31,315 nucleotides of DNA from Deinococcus piscis. GTDB lineage: Bacteria > Deinococcota > Deinococci > Deinococcales > Deinococcaceae. Positions 1-8,254 of this stretch are shown piece by piece. The stretch is taken from NCBI RefSeq assembly GCF_014653275.1, contig NZ_BNAL01000032.1, forward strand, positions 1 through 31,315, written 5' to 3'. Made by a program: the position numbers and the translations under genes. The notes below the pieces were generated by a model that saw nothing but the letters and a program-made list of their open reading frames with translations, searched no databases and had not been told where the DNA came from. Numbering within the stretch: the stretch's first letter is position 1; each line of letters begins with the position of its first letter.

Positions 1-1
1 G

Positions 2-502
2 GATGAGGTCGGCTTCTCGCTGAAAGGCGTGCGAAGGCGAACGTGGTCACCCAGGGGCGTTACGCCCTTGGTGGGGCTCAGAGCGAACTGGGAGAAGCTC
101 TCCACGATAGGCGCTATCACCTCGGACGGACGCTTCTTCCAGCACACCAAATCCGGGGCGATTCGCAGTGCGGACGTCACCCGGTTCTTTCAGCATCTGC
201 TGCGCCAGGTTCAGGGGAACGTCGTCGTGGTGCTGGATAACGCGAGAACGCATCACGCAAAATCGACTCAGGCGTTCGTGGCAAGCCACGAACGCCTCTC
301 CCTGGTCTTCCTCCCACCCTACGCACCAGAACTGAATCCCATCGAACTGGTGTGGGCGTACGTCAAGCGAAATGTGCTGGGCAATTTCTGTGCTCATTCA
401 GTCTCAGCCCTCAAAGAAAAGCTACATCGAGCTTGGCAACGAGTTCGCTATGTTCAACTGCCCCTCCATCTTATGAACTCAAATCTACGCCGTTATCAAT
501 AA
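2..502 (+). CDS. IS630-family transposase, 5' end outside the window
   Basis: The reading frame is already open at base 2, so the true start lies upstream. The product is the C-terminal catalytic half of a DDE transposase of the IS630/Tc1-mariner superfamily. The three catalytic acids are visible: D in DEVGFSL at the left edge, D in VVVLDNARTHH, and E in PELNPIELVW. The phrase TWSPRG after the first acid is also typical of the family. Such enzymes cut and paste DNA at TA dinucleotides. The TAA stop lies at the left edge of a 19-bp inverted repeat that begins with TA. Whether the element is intact cannot be judged because its left end is missing. Confidence 0.9.
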   Translation, partial: DEVGFSLKGVRRRTWSPRGVTPLVGLRANWEKLSTIGAITSDGRFFQHTKSGAIRSADVTRFFQHLLRQVQGNVVVVLDNARTHHAKSTQAFVASHERLSLVFLPPYAPELNPIELVWAYVKRNVLGNFCAHSVSALKEKLHRAWQRVRYVQLPLHLMNSNLRRYQ

Positions 503-689
503 AGTGTGTCTGAAAAGTCCAGATCAGGGCTTGAGTCGTGCCCCGACTTCCCCTGGTTCCGACTTCCTCAACAGACCTCATGGAGAAAGAAATCCCTCAG
601 GGATGGATTTCGAGGCGGAGCTACTTGAGATCAATCATTGGTGGCTGCTTGGCAGTACCCAGGACACCCCACTTTTCAGACACACTTTA
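500..689. repeat. 190-bp segment bounded by perfect 19-bp inverted repeats (IS630-type ends or MITE)
   Basis: Bases 500-518 and 671-689 are perfect reverse complements, and both outer ends carry TA. This is the geometry expected of a small non-autonomous element mobilised by an IS630 transposase, or of two IS630 ends from adjacent copies. The left repeat overlaps the transposase stop codon. No convincing gene lies inside. Which repeat belongs to the upstream IS630 copy cannot be settled without its left end. Confidence 0.7.
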
Positions 690-1129
690 GGTCAAACAAC
701 GATTCTTGAAATGCGCCAGGGTATTCTCACGGCCACGACAGAGACGGATGCTGGGAAGACTGTCCAACTCCGTTATGAACGTGCCCGGCCAGAGTTGGGG
801 TTACAACGTCGCTGAGGACTGGACAGGGGTCACTGAACAGCATCTGGCTCTATTCGCAGGCCACCCCATTCTTATCCCTATCCATCGCCTCGCGGTACCC
901 AGGCTGCCCACACCGCACCAGGGCACAGCTTGTCCGGGGCAGAAGCATTGAGCGGCAATCCCACGCTGAACTCTGGCCAGTAGCAGGGCAGGGGAAGGTA
1001 CCTGGTCAGGATAAAGCTAGAGCGGCTGCCAGCATTCCACATCTGTGCTTCCCAGCGAGGCGAGAGCTGAGTTCCGGAACCTGGGAAGCCGAGCCACCAT
1101 CTCACCTGACCACCTGCCACAATGCCCTT
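690..1129. other. Intergenic stretch, no recognisable gene
   Basis: Several short open frames cross this stretch on both strands, but none has a Shine-Dalgarno, a recognisable domain or consistent coding character. It may hold decayed sequence left by mobile element activity. I see no RNA gene or strong hairpin here. Confidence 0.5.
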
Positions 1130-1588
1130 ATGACCTGGCTGGACTATCTGCGGGAGAATTCCAGAACACCGCGTTGGGTGGTGGGGCTGCTCCTCTTCCT
1201 GACGTTCTGCCGACCAGCCCCGCAAGCAGAGCAGCGCCTGGACCATCCCAGAGATGTAAAGGTCATCCTGCACTACCTCAACACCAACCAGGCCTGCCCC
1301 ACCGAGCAGGTTAAGATAGGTGTGAGGAGCCAGATTCCCAGCTTCAATTTAAGTCTGGCTGAGGCGGAGACGAGGACCGTCACCATTCCCAACGTCAGCC
1401 TGAGAGAGAAGATACAGTTCAGCTTTGACTGCGCAGATGAGGTTAGGGCCCAAAAAAGCGACCCTGACTTTAAATGGCATACGGTGAGTTATCCAGTGCC
1501 TGTGGACCGCGATATGCCTTTAGAAGTCTGGTACAAAAGAAGTCCTGAGTCCGTTGAGTATGCTCTTGGTCCCTTTTATCAGCAATGA
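1130..1588 (+). CDS. Hypothetical protein with N-terminal membrane anchor
   Basis: 152 residues, not recognised. A hydrophobic stretch at about residues 16-27 (WVVGLLLFLTFC) could be a membrane anchor or uncleaved signal, so the rest probably lies outside the membrane. The remainder resembles a beta-rich extracytoplasmic domain with two spaced cysteines, at CPTE and FDCADE. The stop codon overlaps the start of the next gene (ATGA), so the two are probably translationally coupled. There is no clear Shine-Dalgarno at this ATG, so the start is uncertain. Confidence 0.6.
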   Translation: MTWLDYLRENSRTPRWVVGLLLFLTFCRPAPQAEQRLDHPRDVKVILHYLNTNQACPTEQVKIGVRSQIPSFNLSLAEAETRTVTIPNVSLREKIQFSFDCADEVRAQKSDPDFKWHTVSYPVPVDRDMPLEVWYKRSPESVEYALGPFYQQ

Positions 1589-2457
1589 GTCGCCGCAAGA
1601 AGAAATACGCCACGGTTCGCCATCCAGTGACCGGAGAGCGGGTTCCCGCTCACCGCTACCTTGCTGAGCAACTGATAGGCCGTCCACTGCTTTCAGGCGA
1701 GGTGGTTCATCATCTGGACGGCGACTCGACCAATAACAGCGAAGATAATCTACTGGTTCTTCCTTCGCAGGCCTACCATGCTCACATTGAATGGGTGCTT
1801 AGGAGGGAAAAAGCAGGTCAGCCGATGCTTTTTCCTGAACTGCATGACGAGGTACGGGCCACTCGAAAAGGAACCCTTTTCGAGTTTGTGGTGGTTGGGG
1901 GCAGCAACGGGAATCAAAGCCACCGCCATAAAAGAGCTGTCCCACCGGTTGCACCGTTGAAAAATAGCTTTATCATCCCGCCTGGCTTTATTCTTCCGGG
2001 CATGACTTACAAACGTCTCAGTGAGCAGGTTCAGGAGCTTGTTAACCCACAGCGCAGTGATACGTTTATCAAGCGCTTCCGTGAAGCGGTGAGGACGGGT
2101 GAGGTCAAGGCCATCAACCTGCCCGGCGAACGCTTCACGATGCCCAAGCAGTACACCCGCCGTGGACAGAGTGGCACCTACCAGAAAGACACCAAAGAGA
2201 TGCTCTTTGAAGTGACGCCTGAGTTTGAGGCCTGGTTCGAAGAGCAGAACAAGGACCTGGCGGTCTCCCGCCAGGGGGGTCAGGTCAAGGTCACTGAGGA
2301 AACCCTGGCTGCCGGTCTGGTGGATTTCGAGGCCCTGGCCCGTGAAACCCAGGAGAAGATGCAGGCCAGCTTCGAGAAGGGCCAGCAGCTGGGCAAGAGC
2401 CGTGGTGCGAAGAAGCCTGCCGCCAAACCCGCTGCGCGGAACCGTAAAAAGGCGTAA
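1585..2457 (+). CDS. HNH-endonuclease-type protein with C-terminal basic tail
   Basis: 290 residues. Residues about 22-70 match the HNH_3 type of nuclease domain: AHRYLAEQLIGRPL, then the VVHHLDGD core (H42, H43, D45), then NN..EDNL and a later HAHIEW histidine. Such domains cut DNA with one bound metal and occur in homing endonucleases and phage proteins. Residues about 120-220 form a second, unrecognised region that may be a DNA-binding fold. The last 20 residues are rich in Lys, Ala and Pro, as in nucleic-acid-binding tails. The start overlaps the stop of the anchored protein upstream, and a strong terminator follows. The HNH call is good; the substrate is unknown. Confidence 0.75.
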   Translation: MSRRKKKYATVRHPVTGERVPAHRYLAEQLIGRPLLSGEVVHHLDGDSTNNSEDNLLVLPSQAYHAHIEWVLRREKAGQPMLFPELHDEVRATRKGTLFEFVVVGGSNGNQSHRHKRAVPPVAPLKNSFIIPPGFILPGMTYKRLSEQVQELVNPQRSDTFIKRFREAVRTGEVKAINLPGERFTMPKQYTRRGQSGTYQKDTKEMLFEVTPEFEAWFEEQNKDLAVSRQGGQVKVTEETLAAGLVDFEALARETQEKMQASFEKGQQLGKSRGAKKPAAKPAARNRKKA

Positions 2458-2472
2458 GGCAGCTGCACTGGA

Positions 2473-2497
2473 GCGTGGGGTGCAAAGCACCCCACGC
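2473..2497 (+). terminator. Rho-independent-type hairpin after the HNH gene
   Basis: Perfect 11-bp stem (GCGTGGGGTGC / GCACCCCACGC) with an AAA loop, followed by TTCTCTCGTT. It sits 15 bp after the HNH stop codon and just before the convergent small membrane protein gene, so it may serve both strands. Confidence 0.8.
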
Positions 2498-2505
2498 TTC
2501 TCTCG

Positions 2506-2676
2506 TTAGCGACCAGACAGTGCCCGAACCTCACGGACAACCAAGAACAGACAGAGCAGGGCGAAGGCCCCATGTCCCAGCATGGGCCACACACTGTCCG
2601 CCTTATAGGCATTCTGCACAGCGGCCACGATGCCCAGACTGGCCACCAGGATAAGAAGGTAACTCATTGCTTTCAT
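2506..2676 (-). CDS. Small membrane protein, 56 residues
   Basis: A short gene that is easily missed. The product begins MKAMSYLLILVASLG and has two hydrophobic stretches, at about residues 5-20 and 34-47 (HGAFALLCLFLVV), ending VREVRALSGR. It is probably a two-helix inner-membrane protein. The start codon overlaps the stop of the ribbon-helix-helix gene upstream (ATGA), and the sequence CAGGAGA lies about 5 bp before the ATG. It is the last gene of a minus-strand group that begins with the metallo-beta-lactamase protein. The function is unknown. Confidence 0.7.
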   Translation of the reverse strand: MKAMSYLLILVASLGIVAAVQNAYKADSVWPMLGHGAFALLCLFLVVREVRALSGR

Positions 2677-2834
2677 AGATTCTCCTGAATGTACTTGAGC
2701 AGGGCCTGTTCCACCACATCGCCCATGGTCAGGCCCTTCAGCGCCGCCACCGCACCTGCAGCCCGCTTCAACTCTGGGGTAATCCGTACATTCAACTGCT
2801 CGCGGGGAATTGCCACTACGTCAGGGTTGCCCAA
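2673..2834 (-). CDS. Ribbon-helix-helix DNA-binding protein, 53 residues
   Basis: A short gene with a TTG start preceded by GGGGAG at a suitable distance. The product contains REQLNVRITPELKRAA followed by ALKGLTMGDVVEQALLKYI, the strand-helix-helix pattern of Arc/CopG/ParD-like proteins, which dimerise and bind operators through the beta strand. It may be an antitoxin or a plasmid copy or partition regulator; no classical toxin lies next to it. It overlaps the downstream 56-residue membrane protein by four bases and lies 33 bp after the metallo-beta-lactamase gene. The alternative start is the GTG a few codons in. Confidence 0.65.
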   Translation of the reverse strand: MGNPDVVAIPREQLNVRITPELKRAAGAVAALKGLTMGDVVEQALLKYIQENL

Positions 2835-2867
2835 AGGAGGCTCCCCAGGTCGGGGTCAGCCTGGCAG

Positions 2868-4559
2868 TCACTCACCAAGCAGCTCATCACCCGCCTGCTC
2901 CATCTCCGGGAGGTCAGACACTGTAGGCTCCGTCCCCTGCTCCTGGTGCTGGGTCAGCTTGGCTTTGGTCAGTCGGCCGCGCACCACTTCCACCGTATAG
3001 GTACCGTCCGCGAACAGGGAGCCAGAGATATCCTCTGGCAGTTGCAGGACTAGAACATGATGCTGCGGGTCATAGTTCACCTCGGTGTGGAACTTGCGGT
3101 GCTTTTGCTTGACCGCTTCAGGAGCGGCACTGGCACGGGCCTTGGCTGCGGAGCCGCCAAAGGCGGCTTTGCTGAAGAAAGCACCACGTCTCCGTCCCCC
3201 GTCTTTGAGCGAGACTTCTTCACCGATAGCCGGCAGCGCCACTTCCTTCTTGGTATCCAGAAACTTCTTCAGGGCGTTCCGTGGAGCCGCTTCCCCGTGG
3301 GTCAGCACCACCTTGCCCGGGTCATAGCGGTGAATCATCGCCAGCAGCCCGCCCTGATCTGCGTGGGCTGAGAGGTAGTAGCGCTGCACTTTTGAGTAAG
3401 CCGTGACTGGACTGAAGCCGTCCCCGGACGGGTCAGGCAATAGCACTTCTGCCCCGTTCTCCAGTTCTAGCAACCGGCGACCCGGTGCTTCCGCGTCCTG
3501 ATACCCCACGATGAACAGGGCATTGCTCGGGTCGGGCAGCCACTCGCGGGCGTACAGCGGGCTGACCCCCGCGTGCAGCATTCCACTCGAAGAGATGACG
3601 ATGGCCGGCCCCGCACTGCCGATGATGCTTTCGCGCTGCTCCTTGCTTTTCACCAGTCCCACCGTTCCTGTCAGGAACGGTGGCTGCCGGGAAGTCTCCG
3701 CGCGGTTTTGCAGGGCTTCGGGCAATAAGGGCAGCATCTCCTCGTAAGCCGTGGTCACGTCACGGGTCAGGCCGTCCAGGTAAACCGGCACGGAAGGAAG
3801 CTGCTTGCCCGTGATGGCACTTTGCAGAATCAGGGCAATGTCCTGCGCCCGGCCCAATGCGAACGAAGGAATCAGCACCTTGCCACCTTCGCTAAGCGTC
3901 TCCCCTGCCGCAGCCACGAAGCGGCGCACTTGCTCCTTGCGGGCGGGGAGCAGGGTATCGCCATAGGTACTCTCACTCACCACCGCGTCGACCGGGGTGA
4001 CCTCGGTGGGCAGCCAGGCGGGCGGGGTGACATGGGTGCCGACGTTGTTGATGTCCGCTGTGTGAAAGACGGTGCCGGCGCTGGACTCTAAGAGCACACT
4101 GGCCCCACCCAGCAGGTGCCCTGCTGGGAACAGCGTGAACGCGAAGCCATGATCACCCACCCGCTGGAAGTAGTCCAGCGGAGTCAGGGCCTTCAAGGTC
4201 CGGTCCAGGTCGCGGACACTAAAAAGGGGCTGGCCCTGCCGCTGCCCGATCTTGAAGGTGTCGGCCAGCGTCAGGGCAGCCAGACGGGCAGTGGCTGAGG
4301 TGCAGTACACCCTGAGGTTAGGAAAGCGCCGCAGGACCACCGGCAGGGCAGCAGTGTGGTCTAGGTGAGCGTGGGTCAGGATGACAGCGTCGGGTGGACT
4401 GTCCTTGAGCAACTCCAGCTGTGGCAGGGCCGCGTCTCCCAGTTGCCCAGGACGCAGACCGGCATCAATCAGCAGGCGACCTTCGGTGAAGCGGTAGAGG
4501 TAGCAGCTGGCCCCCACCTCATCGGTGCCACCCAGGCCAGTAAAGGAAAACTGCGTCAT
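2868..4559 (-). CDS. Beta-CASP metallo-beta-lactamase (RNase-like) protein
   Basis: 563 residues. Zinc-site motifs are in order: HAHLDH (residues 63-68), GHLLGGAS (about 147-154), FHTADIN (about 165-171), the beta-CASP acidic motif SESTYGD (about 195-201), YLSAHADQGG (about 395-404) and VVLTHGE (about 417-423). These mark the CPSF/Integrator-type RNA-processing nucleases. Residues 455-490 are rich in Arg, Lys and Ala, and the tail is acidic; this extension is beyond the usual core and may bind RNA or a partner. A TAGGCT box (4567-4572) ends 7 nt before the ATG with no Shine-Dalgarno, which suggests a leaderless transcript. Two small overlapping genes follow. Confidence 0.88.
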   Translation of the reverse strand: MTQFSFTGLGGTDEVGASCYLYRFTEGRLLIDAGLRPGQLGDAALPQLELLKDSPPDAVILTHAHLDHTAALPVVLRRFPNLRVYCTSATARLAALTLADTFKIGQRQGQPLFSVRDLDRTLKALTPLDYFQRVGDHGFAFTLFPAGHLLGGASVLLESSAGTVFHTADINNVGTHVTPPAWLPTEVTPVDAVVSESTYGDTLLPARKEQVRRFVAAAGETLSEGGKVLIPSFALGRAQDIALILQSAITGKQLPSVPVYLDGLTRDVTTAYEEMLPLLPEALQNRAETSRQPPFLTGTVGLVKSKEQRESIIGSAGPAIVISSSGMLHAGVSPLYAREWLPDPSNALFIVGYQDAEAPGRRLLELENGAEVLLPDPSGDGFSPVTAYSKVQRYYLSAHADQGGLLAMIHRYDPGKVVLTHGEAAPRNALKKFLDTKKEVALPAIGEEVSLKDGGRRRGAFFSKAAFGGSAAKARASAAPEAVKQKHRKFHTEVNYDPQHHVLVLQLPEDISGSLFADGTYTVEVVRGRLTKAKLTQHQEQGTEPTVSDLPEMEQAGDELLGE

Positions 4560-4653
4560 GGGGGACAGCCTAACGGATGGGGGCTCCCCCTGGTTTCTGG
4601 CAGTGATGACTCAGCAAGGTTCAGTCGGCCATTCCTCGCTGACGGCGCTCACC

Positions 4654-5544
4654 CTACCCTAGCGCCCGCCGCACAGTCTCCGGCATCTGGGCTAGCCATC
4701 TCTCCACTTCCTCTTTTTCCTGTGGGGCCAGGCTGGCCACCCATTTGCGGCTGCTCAGCAAGTGGCCTACCTGAAAGGCTGGCTCTCGGTCAGTCCTCCC
4801 TATCGCCCGGAGACGCTGCACCTCGGCTTTCAGTTCTGCACGGCTGGCCCCAGTCTGAGCCTGCCGCAAGAGCCTGGCGTGTTCTGTGATGGGCGCGGTG
4901 ACAATGACTCCAGCCAGGGTGTAGGGTAGGCCCTGACGCACAGCATCCAGAATCGTTTGCGGCCAATTCAGAATCCGGAGCTTGCTTTTGGCAAAATTGG
5001 TCCAGCTTTCTCCCAGAGCCGCGAAAAGGTCTTCGAGAATCTGGTGCTGCTCACCTCGCGGTTCACGAAGGAGTTGCATCAGCCTGGCCCGTGCTCCCTC
5101 GGGGGTGAGTCCCAGAACCTCGGCTACCAGTTCTAGCTTGGCGTCTACCTCATCCACCATGTTGAGGTCTTCGCGCTGTAGGTTTTCGATCAAGGCTACC
5201 TGCCGGGCTTCCTCATCAGTGATCTCTCGAACTACGACAGGCACTTCTACTACGTTAGCCAATTGTGCGGCACGCCAACGCCTTTCTCCAGCGACAATTT
5301 CATAGCCGTTCCCGTCACTGGCCATCCTGACCAGTAGAGGCTGTAAGATGCCGTGCTTTTCAATACTCTGAGCCAGTTCCAGCAGCTTTTCCTCGTTGAA
5401 TTCACGCCGCGGCTGGGCTGGCCCAGGCCGCAGTTGATCTACTAGAGCGAAGATTTCAGAATCAGGCCTCCTGGTCAGCTCTGCCGAAGCACCAAGCAGC
5501 CCGCTCAGACCCTCATAATGGATAGGACTCTTCCTACGGCTCAT
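4654..5544 (-). CDS. parB: ParB-family partition protein
   Basis: 296 residues. The ParB/Spo0J N-terminal domain is clear: [12 protein letters not shown] (38-49), ILQPLLVR (66-73), then the CTP-binding arginine patch GERRWRA (86-92) and [10 protein letters not shown] (117-126). A central helical region that would bind parS follows (about 127-240), with a C-terminal dimerisation part. ParB binds centromere-like sites and, with ParA, moves replicon copies to daughter cells. The start overlaps the parA stop by four bases (ATGA), so the two are coupled. No parS copy was identified with certainty. Confidence 0.93.
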   Translation of the reverse strand: MSRRKSPIHYEGLSGLLGASAELTRRPDSEIFALVDQLRPGPAQPRREFNEEKLLELAQSIEKHGILQPLLVRMASDGNGYEIVAGERRWRAAQLANVVEVPVVVREITDEEARQVALIENLQREDLNMVDEVDAKLELVAEVLGLTPEGARARLMQLLREPRGEQHQILEDLFAALGESWTNFAKSKLRILNWPQTILDAVRQGLPYTLAGVIVTAPITEHARLLRQAQTGASRAELKAEVQRLRAIGRTDREPAFQVGHLLSSRKWVASLAPQEKEEVERWLAQMPETVRRALG

Positions 5545-6302
5545 GCCTGAATCTCCAGTCCGAGCGCCTGTGCCACTTCATCGGTCAATCTCTGGACATC
5601 CTGATAAACAGGACTGCTTGGTGCGTAGACACCAACTGGTTCGCCGGCGGAGTTGCTATCTAGCCATACGGCTTCCCGCTGAGGCATCGGCTCGCTCATA
5701 GGCGAGAGGTGCTGCCTTAGGACTTCCAAGACTTCCCGGTCATGGCTGCGCCGAGCGTCGTACAAGGTAGGAATATAGAGAGCGACAGTTAGGTCTCTAC
5801 GTAGACGGCGGTATAGGCTGGTCGCCTTCTGTAAACCGGGCATCGCGTCCAGGCCTTTGGCCCGGGTAGGAATAGGCACTAGCAACCGGTCCGCTGCGCC
5901 AGCTCCCAGAATCGCCAGTTGACCGATGCTGGGTGGACTGTCCACCAGAACGACATCGTACTTTTGGGCAACGGGTTCTAACGCCTGTGCCAGAGCAAAG
6001 TGCGCTCCAGGTTGACCGAGCATCTGCGCCTCCGCAAGGGCCAGGTCAACCTGAGAGGGAATCAGATCAAGCCCAAAAACATGCAGCGGTTCTGGCAATG
6101 GGGTTCCTTCTACAGCCACATGAAACACCGTACGGTCCAGGCTCACGTTGCGAATACCTAGCCAGGAGGTCAAGTTGGCCTGTGGATCCAGATCAACCAG
6201 CAGCACCCGTTGACCTCGTTTAGACAGTTCATAGCCCACGTCACGAGTCACACTGGTTTTTCCGGCCCCGCCAGCATGGTTGAACACGGTCGCAGTAATC
6301 AC
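5541..6302 (-). CDS. parA: ParA-family partition ATPase
   Basis: 253 residues with a GTG start. The P-loop is [10 protein letters not shown] (residues 8-17), followed by [13 protein letters not shown] (33-45) and the Walker B segment [11 protein letters not shown]. The family normally has a signature lysine at the start of KGGxGKT; here that position is alanine (A10), so ATP handling may differ. Otherwise length and motifs fit the short, Soj-like ParA class with no N-terminal DNA-binding domain. A TAGGCT box (6309-6314) ends 6 nt before the GTG, suggesting a leaderless transcript, and a palindrome lies just upstream of it. Confidence 0.92.
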   Translation of the reverse strand: MITATVFNHAGGAGKTSVTRDVGYELSKRGQRVLLVDLDPQANLTSWLGIRNVSLDRTVFHVAVEGTPLPEPLHVFGLDLIPSQVDLALAEAQMLGQPGAHFALAQALEPVAQKYDVVLVDSPPSIGQLAILGAGAADRLLVPIPTRAKGLDAMPGLQKATSLYRRLRRDLTVALYIPTLYDARRSHDREVLEVLRQHLSPMSEPMPQREAVWLDSNSAGEPVGVYAPSSPVYQDVQRLTDEVAQALGLEIQA

Positions 6303-6308
6303 ATAGTC

Positions 6309-6344
6309 AGCCTAGCGCAGCTACTGTTCTGACTGGTCAGAACA
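6309..6344 (-). promoter_or_regulatory. parAB promoter -10 box and palindromic operator or parS-like site
   Basis: TAGGCT at 6309-6314 (minus strand) ends 6 nt before the parA GTG. Upstream, 6325-6344 is a near-perfect palindrome with 9-bp arms TGTTCTGAC / GTCAGAACA and a 2-bp centre. Its place over the -35 region fits an autorepression operator; it could also be a partition site. Both roles are inference. Confidence 0.55.
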
Positions 6345-6592
6345 AGACAGGGGGAAGGAGCCCTTACATTTAGGCAAAACTAAAGTTCTTGACATCAACT
6401 CTGCAGACAGGCTCTCGCTTAGTCCTTATCGGTTTACCATTAGATTCCGAAAAAAGACGATCCCGCGTAACACACCGTCCAGCACGGCAAAAACTCGTAT
6501 GTTGCACGGCACACGGCAGCGGGGCGTGCTAGATCATCCGCGAACGCTCAGGGCATCGGCGGTGGGGCTAAGGCCAAGTTGTCAGGTCAGAG
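6345..6592. other. Intergenic region between parA and the replication-type gene
   Basis: No open frame of note. A TTGACA-like hexamer near 6390 has no matching -10 box on the same strand. The stretch could carry centromere or terminator functions, but I see no repeated motif that proves it. Confidence 0.4.
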
Positions 6593-7786
6593 CTAAGCCG
6601 CTGGCGGCGGACCTCCGACACGATGGTTGCCTGCTAGCCTGAGCCGGTCGTATAGGCCCGCGCCGATCAGTTCCGACACCACGACGGCTGCCGCTTTCTT
6701 AGCTGGATAAGTCTTCAAGTCTTGAAAAACCCGTGCCAGGACGCCTGCAATGTCCTCGCTCACGTCCTGGCCCTGGTCGCGCAGGCGCAGCATTTGCCAC
6801 AGCAGCCAGCACCAGAAACGCTGGTTCCCGGTGTCCCCAAAAGTGGCCGCCAGTTGGCGGGCGCACTCACTGACAGCGGCGCTGCGCTCGGCTTTCGGCA
6901 GCCCGATGAGGGCCGGCACCGCATAAACAGTGTCCAGGCCGCCGAAAAAGGCGAATGCATCAGTCAGTGTAACGCCAGGGGAATCGGGCAAAAACGGGGC
7001 TAACGCCCATGCCAACAAGGTTTTTTCACTCACTACTGCCCTTTCAGCTTCTTGTGACTGTTGCAACTGGAAAAGCTGGCCCTGGGACAGCATTTCCGCT
7101 TCGGCAGCTTTCCCGGCTTTGACCCGTTCCAGCTCGGCCCAGGCGGTGCGGCCCTTTCGGGCATCTGCATCGAGGTCACGCCAGCGCACGCCGATAAGGT
7201 CGTCATGGCGAACTTTGACGGGTTCACGAGTGCCCGCGAGAACTTCGTGCGGACGCAAGGACAGCGCCCAGACCTTGCCGGTCACGGCGGTCTGCCCGCG
7301 CAGGGTGCCGTAGTGGTCGCGCTGGTGCAGCACGCCTACCTTTTCCAGCGGGCGCAGGTTGCGCCAGACCGTCGAGCGGTTCACTTCCAAGTGGGCGGCG
7401 ATGAGGTCGAGCGGCAAGTGGAAGCTGACCTGGGTCGCGTGCTGCTCGTGCAGTCCGCGCTGACGCAGGACCGTGAGGCCAATGCGAAACAGCAGCCGGT
7501 AAATCCGGCGGGCGGTGGCCGGGCACTCGGCGGTGTCCAGGCACTCGGTCAGGGTGTCCAGGGGGTTGAGCTGAAGACTACCGGCACTGACCATCGGTAC
7601 AGGGACAGGTGGCGCGGCTACGTCGGCCACCTTGGGCAGGGGTAGAAGCGGCTCTGCCAACGTCTCAGTCCCTTTAAGAGCAGGCGGGATCATCGCTAAG
7701 AATTTCTTGGTCGTCGCTTCCGTTCGCTGCTGCTGGATCTCGGGGTCTATTGGGAACAGACCAGCCTGCCGCACACGAAGGGTCAT
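6593..7786 (-). CDS. Winged-helix plasmid replication-type protein
   Basis: 397 residues from the ATG at 7784-7786. This start is chosen because GGAG lies 8 nt upstream and the earlier in-frame residues are Cys/Ser/Pro-rich and unlike the rest. Residues about 121-176 read as a winged helix-turn-helix: FHLPLDLIAAHLEVNRSTVWRNL is the helical part, then LEKVGVLHQR and a wing ending GKVWALSLRP. The remainder is helical and not recognised. The position beside parAB and next to inverted-repeat-rich DNA fits a replication initiator or regulator of the replicon. The winged helix is fairly sure; the initiator role is inferred from context. Confidence 0.6.
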   Translation of the reverse strand: MTLRVRQAGLFPIDPEIQQQRTEATTKKFLAMIPPALKGTETLAEPLLPLPKVADVAAPPVPVPMVSAGSLQLNPLDTLTECLDTAECPATARRIYRLLFRIGLTVLRQRGLHEQHATQVSFHLPLDLIAAHLEVNRSTVWRNLRPLEKVGVLHQRDHYGTLRGQTAVTGKVWALSLRPHEVLAGTREPVKVRHDDLIGVRWRDLDADARKGRTAWAELERVKAGKAAEAEMLSQGQLFQLQQSQEAERAVVSEKTLLAWALAPFLPDSPGVTLTDAFAFFGGLDTVYAVPALIGLPKAERSAAVSECARQLAATFGDTGNQRFWCWLLWQMLRLRDQGQDVSEDIAGVLARVFQDLKTYPAKKAAAVVVSELIGAGLYDRLRLAGNHRVGGPPPAA

Positions 7787-8195
7787 AGACCGCTCCAGCA
7801 GGGCACATGGGCTACAGGGGAGAGACGAAGAAGGGGGACACGCGCTGAACGACCTGGACGGCACTCCACAGTCACTTGGGCTCCTACGCAGCTCGGCTGG
7901 TTGTTGACCAGCACACACAGCCCGCGTACACTGTGTGTAGAGACGCCCGCCGCTCTCTGACAGAACAGCAAGCTTAACTTGTTAAGGATTCCAATCCCCC
8001 TTCCGCATCGGTCGCCAAACTTCAGCGGTTGGGGGGTTCCCTATTGGTATCTCGCCAATTCGGGTTGAAGGAATTGTATCACCAGCCACGGAGGGGAGTG
8101 CAACTGTTTGCGGGGGCCACATAGATTGATGGTCAGTGTGCGAGGGTTTGAAATGCAACCGAACACGGGGCAGCCTGTATGAAAATCGGCTAAAG
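7787..8195. other. Inverted-repeat-rich intergenic region, candidate origin or control region
   Basis: About 400 bp without a gene, upstream of the replication-type gene. It holds three separate inverted repeats: ACACACAG / CTGTGTGT (7913-7920 and 7931-7938, 10-bp spacer), CTTAAC TT GTTAAG (7973-7986) and CAATTC / GAATTG (8056-8061 and 8071-8076). No array of identical iterons is visible. An origin or operator cluster is plausible from the setting but is not shown by the sequence alone. Confidence 0.4.
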
Positions 8196-8236
8196 ACGCA
8201 TGGAGGGGAGGCTTCGGGCCCCCCCCTCCATGCGTC
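8196..8236 (-). terminator. Strong hairpin terminator of the 8255-8674 gene
   Basis: Arms GACGCATGGAGGGG and its complement form 14 perfect pairs, continued after one A/C mismatch by three more pairs around a TTCG-type loop. Read on the minus strand it is followed by TTTAGCCGATTTT. It lies 19 bp after the stop codon of the minus-strand gene. Confidence 0.8.
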
Positions 8237-8254
8237 AGAGTACTTGGCGTGTTC

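Noticed and set aside
504..815. 103-codon frame after the IS630 transposase
   Set aside because: It runs across both inverted repeats and has no domain or ribosome site; coding is unlikely.
1750..2490. 246-codon minus-strand frame opposite the HNH gene
   Set aside because: Antisense to a gene with a recognisable domain and reading through its terminator; no start signal.
7787..7918. Extended N-terminus of the replication-type protein
   Set aside because: The extra 44 residues are Cys/Ser/Pro-rich, and the ATG at 7786 has GGAG at proper spacing.
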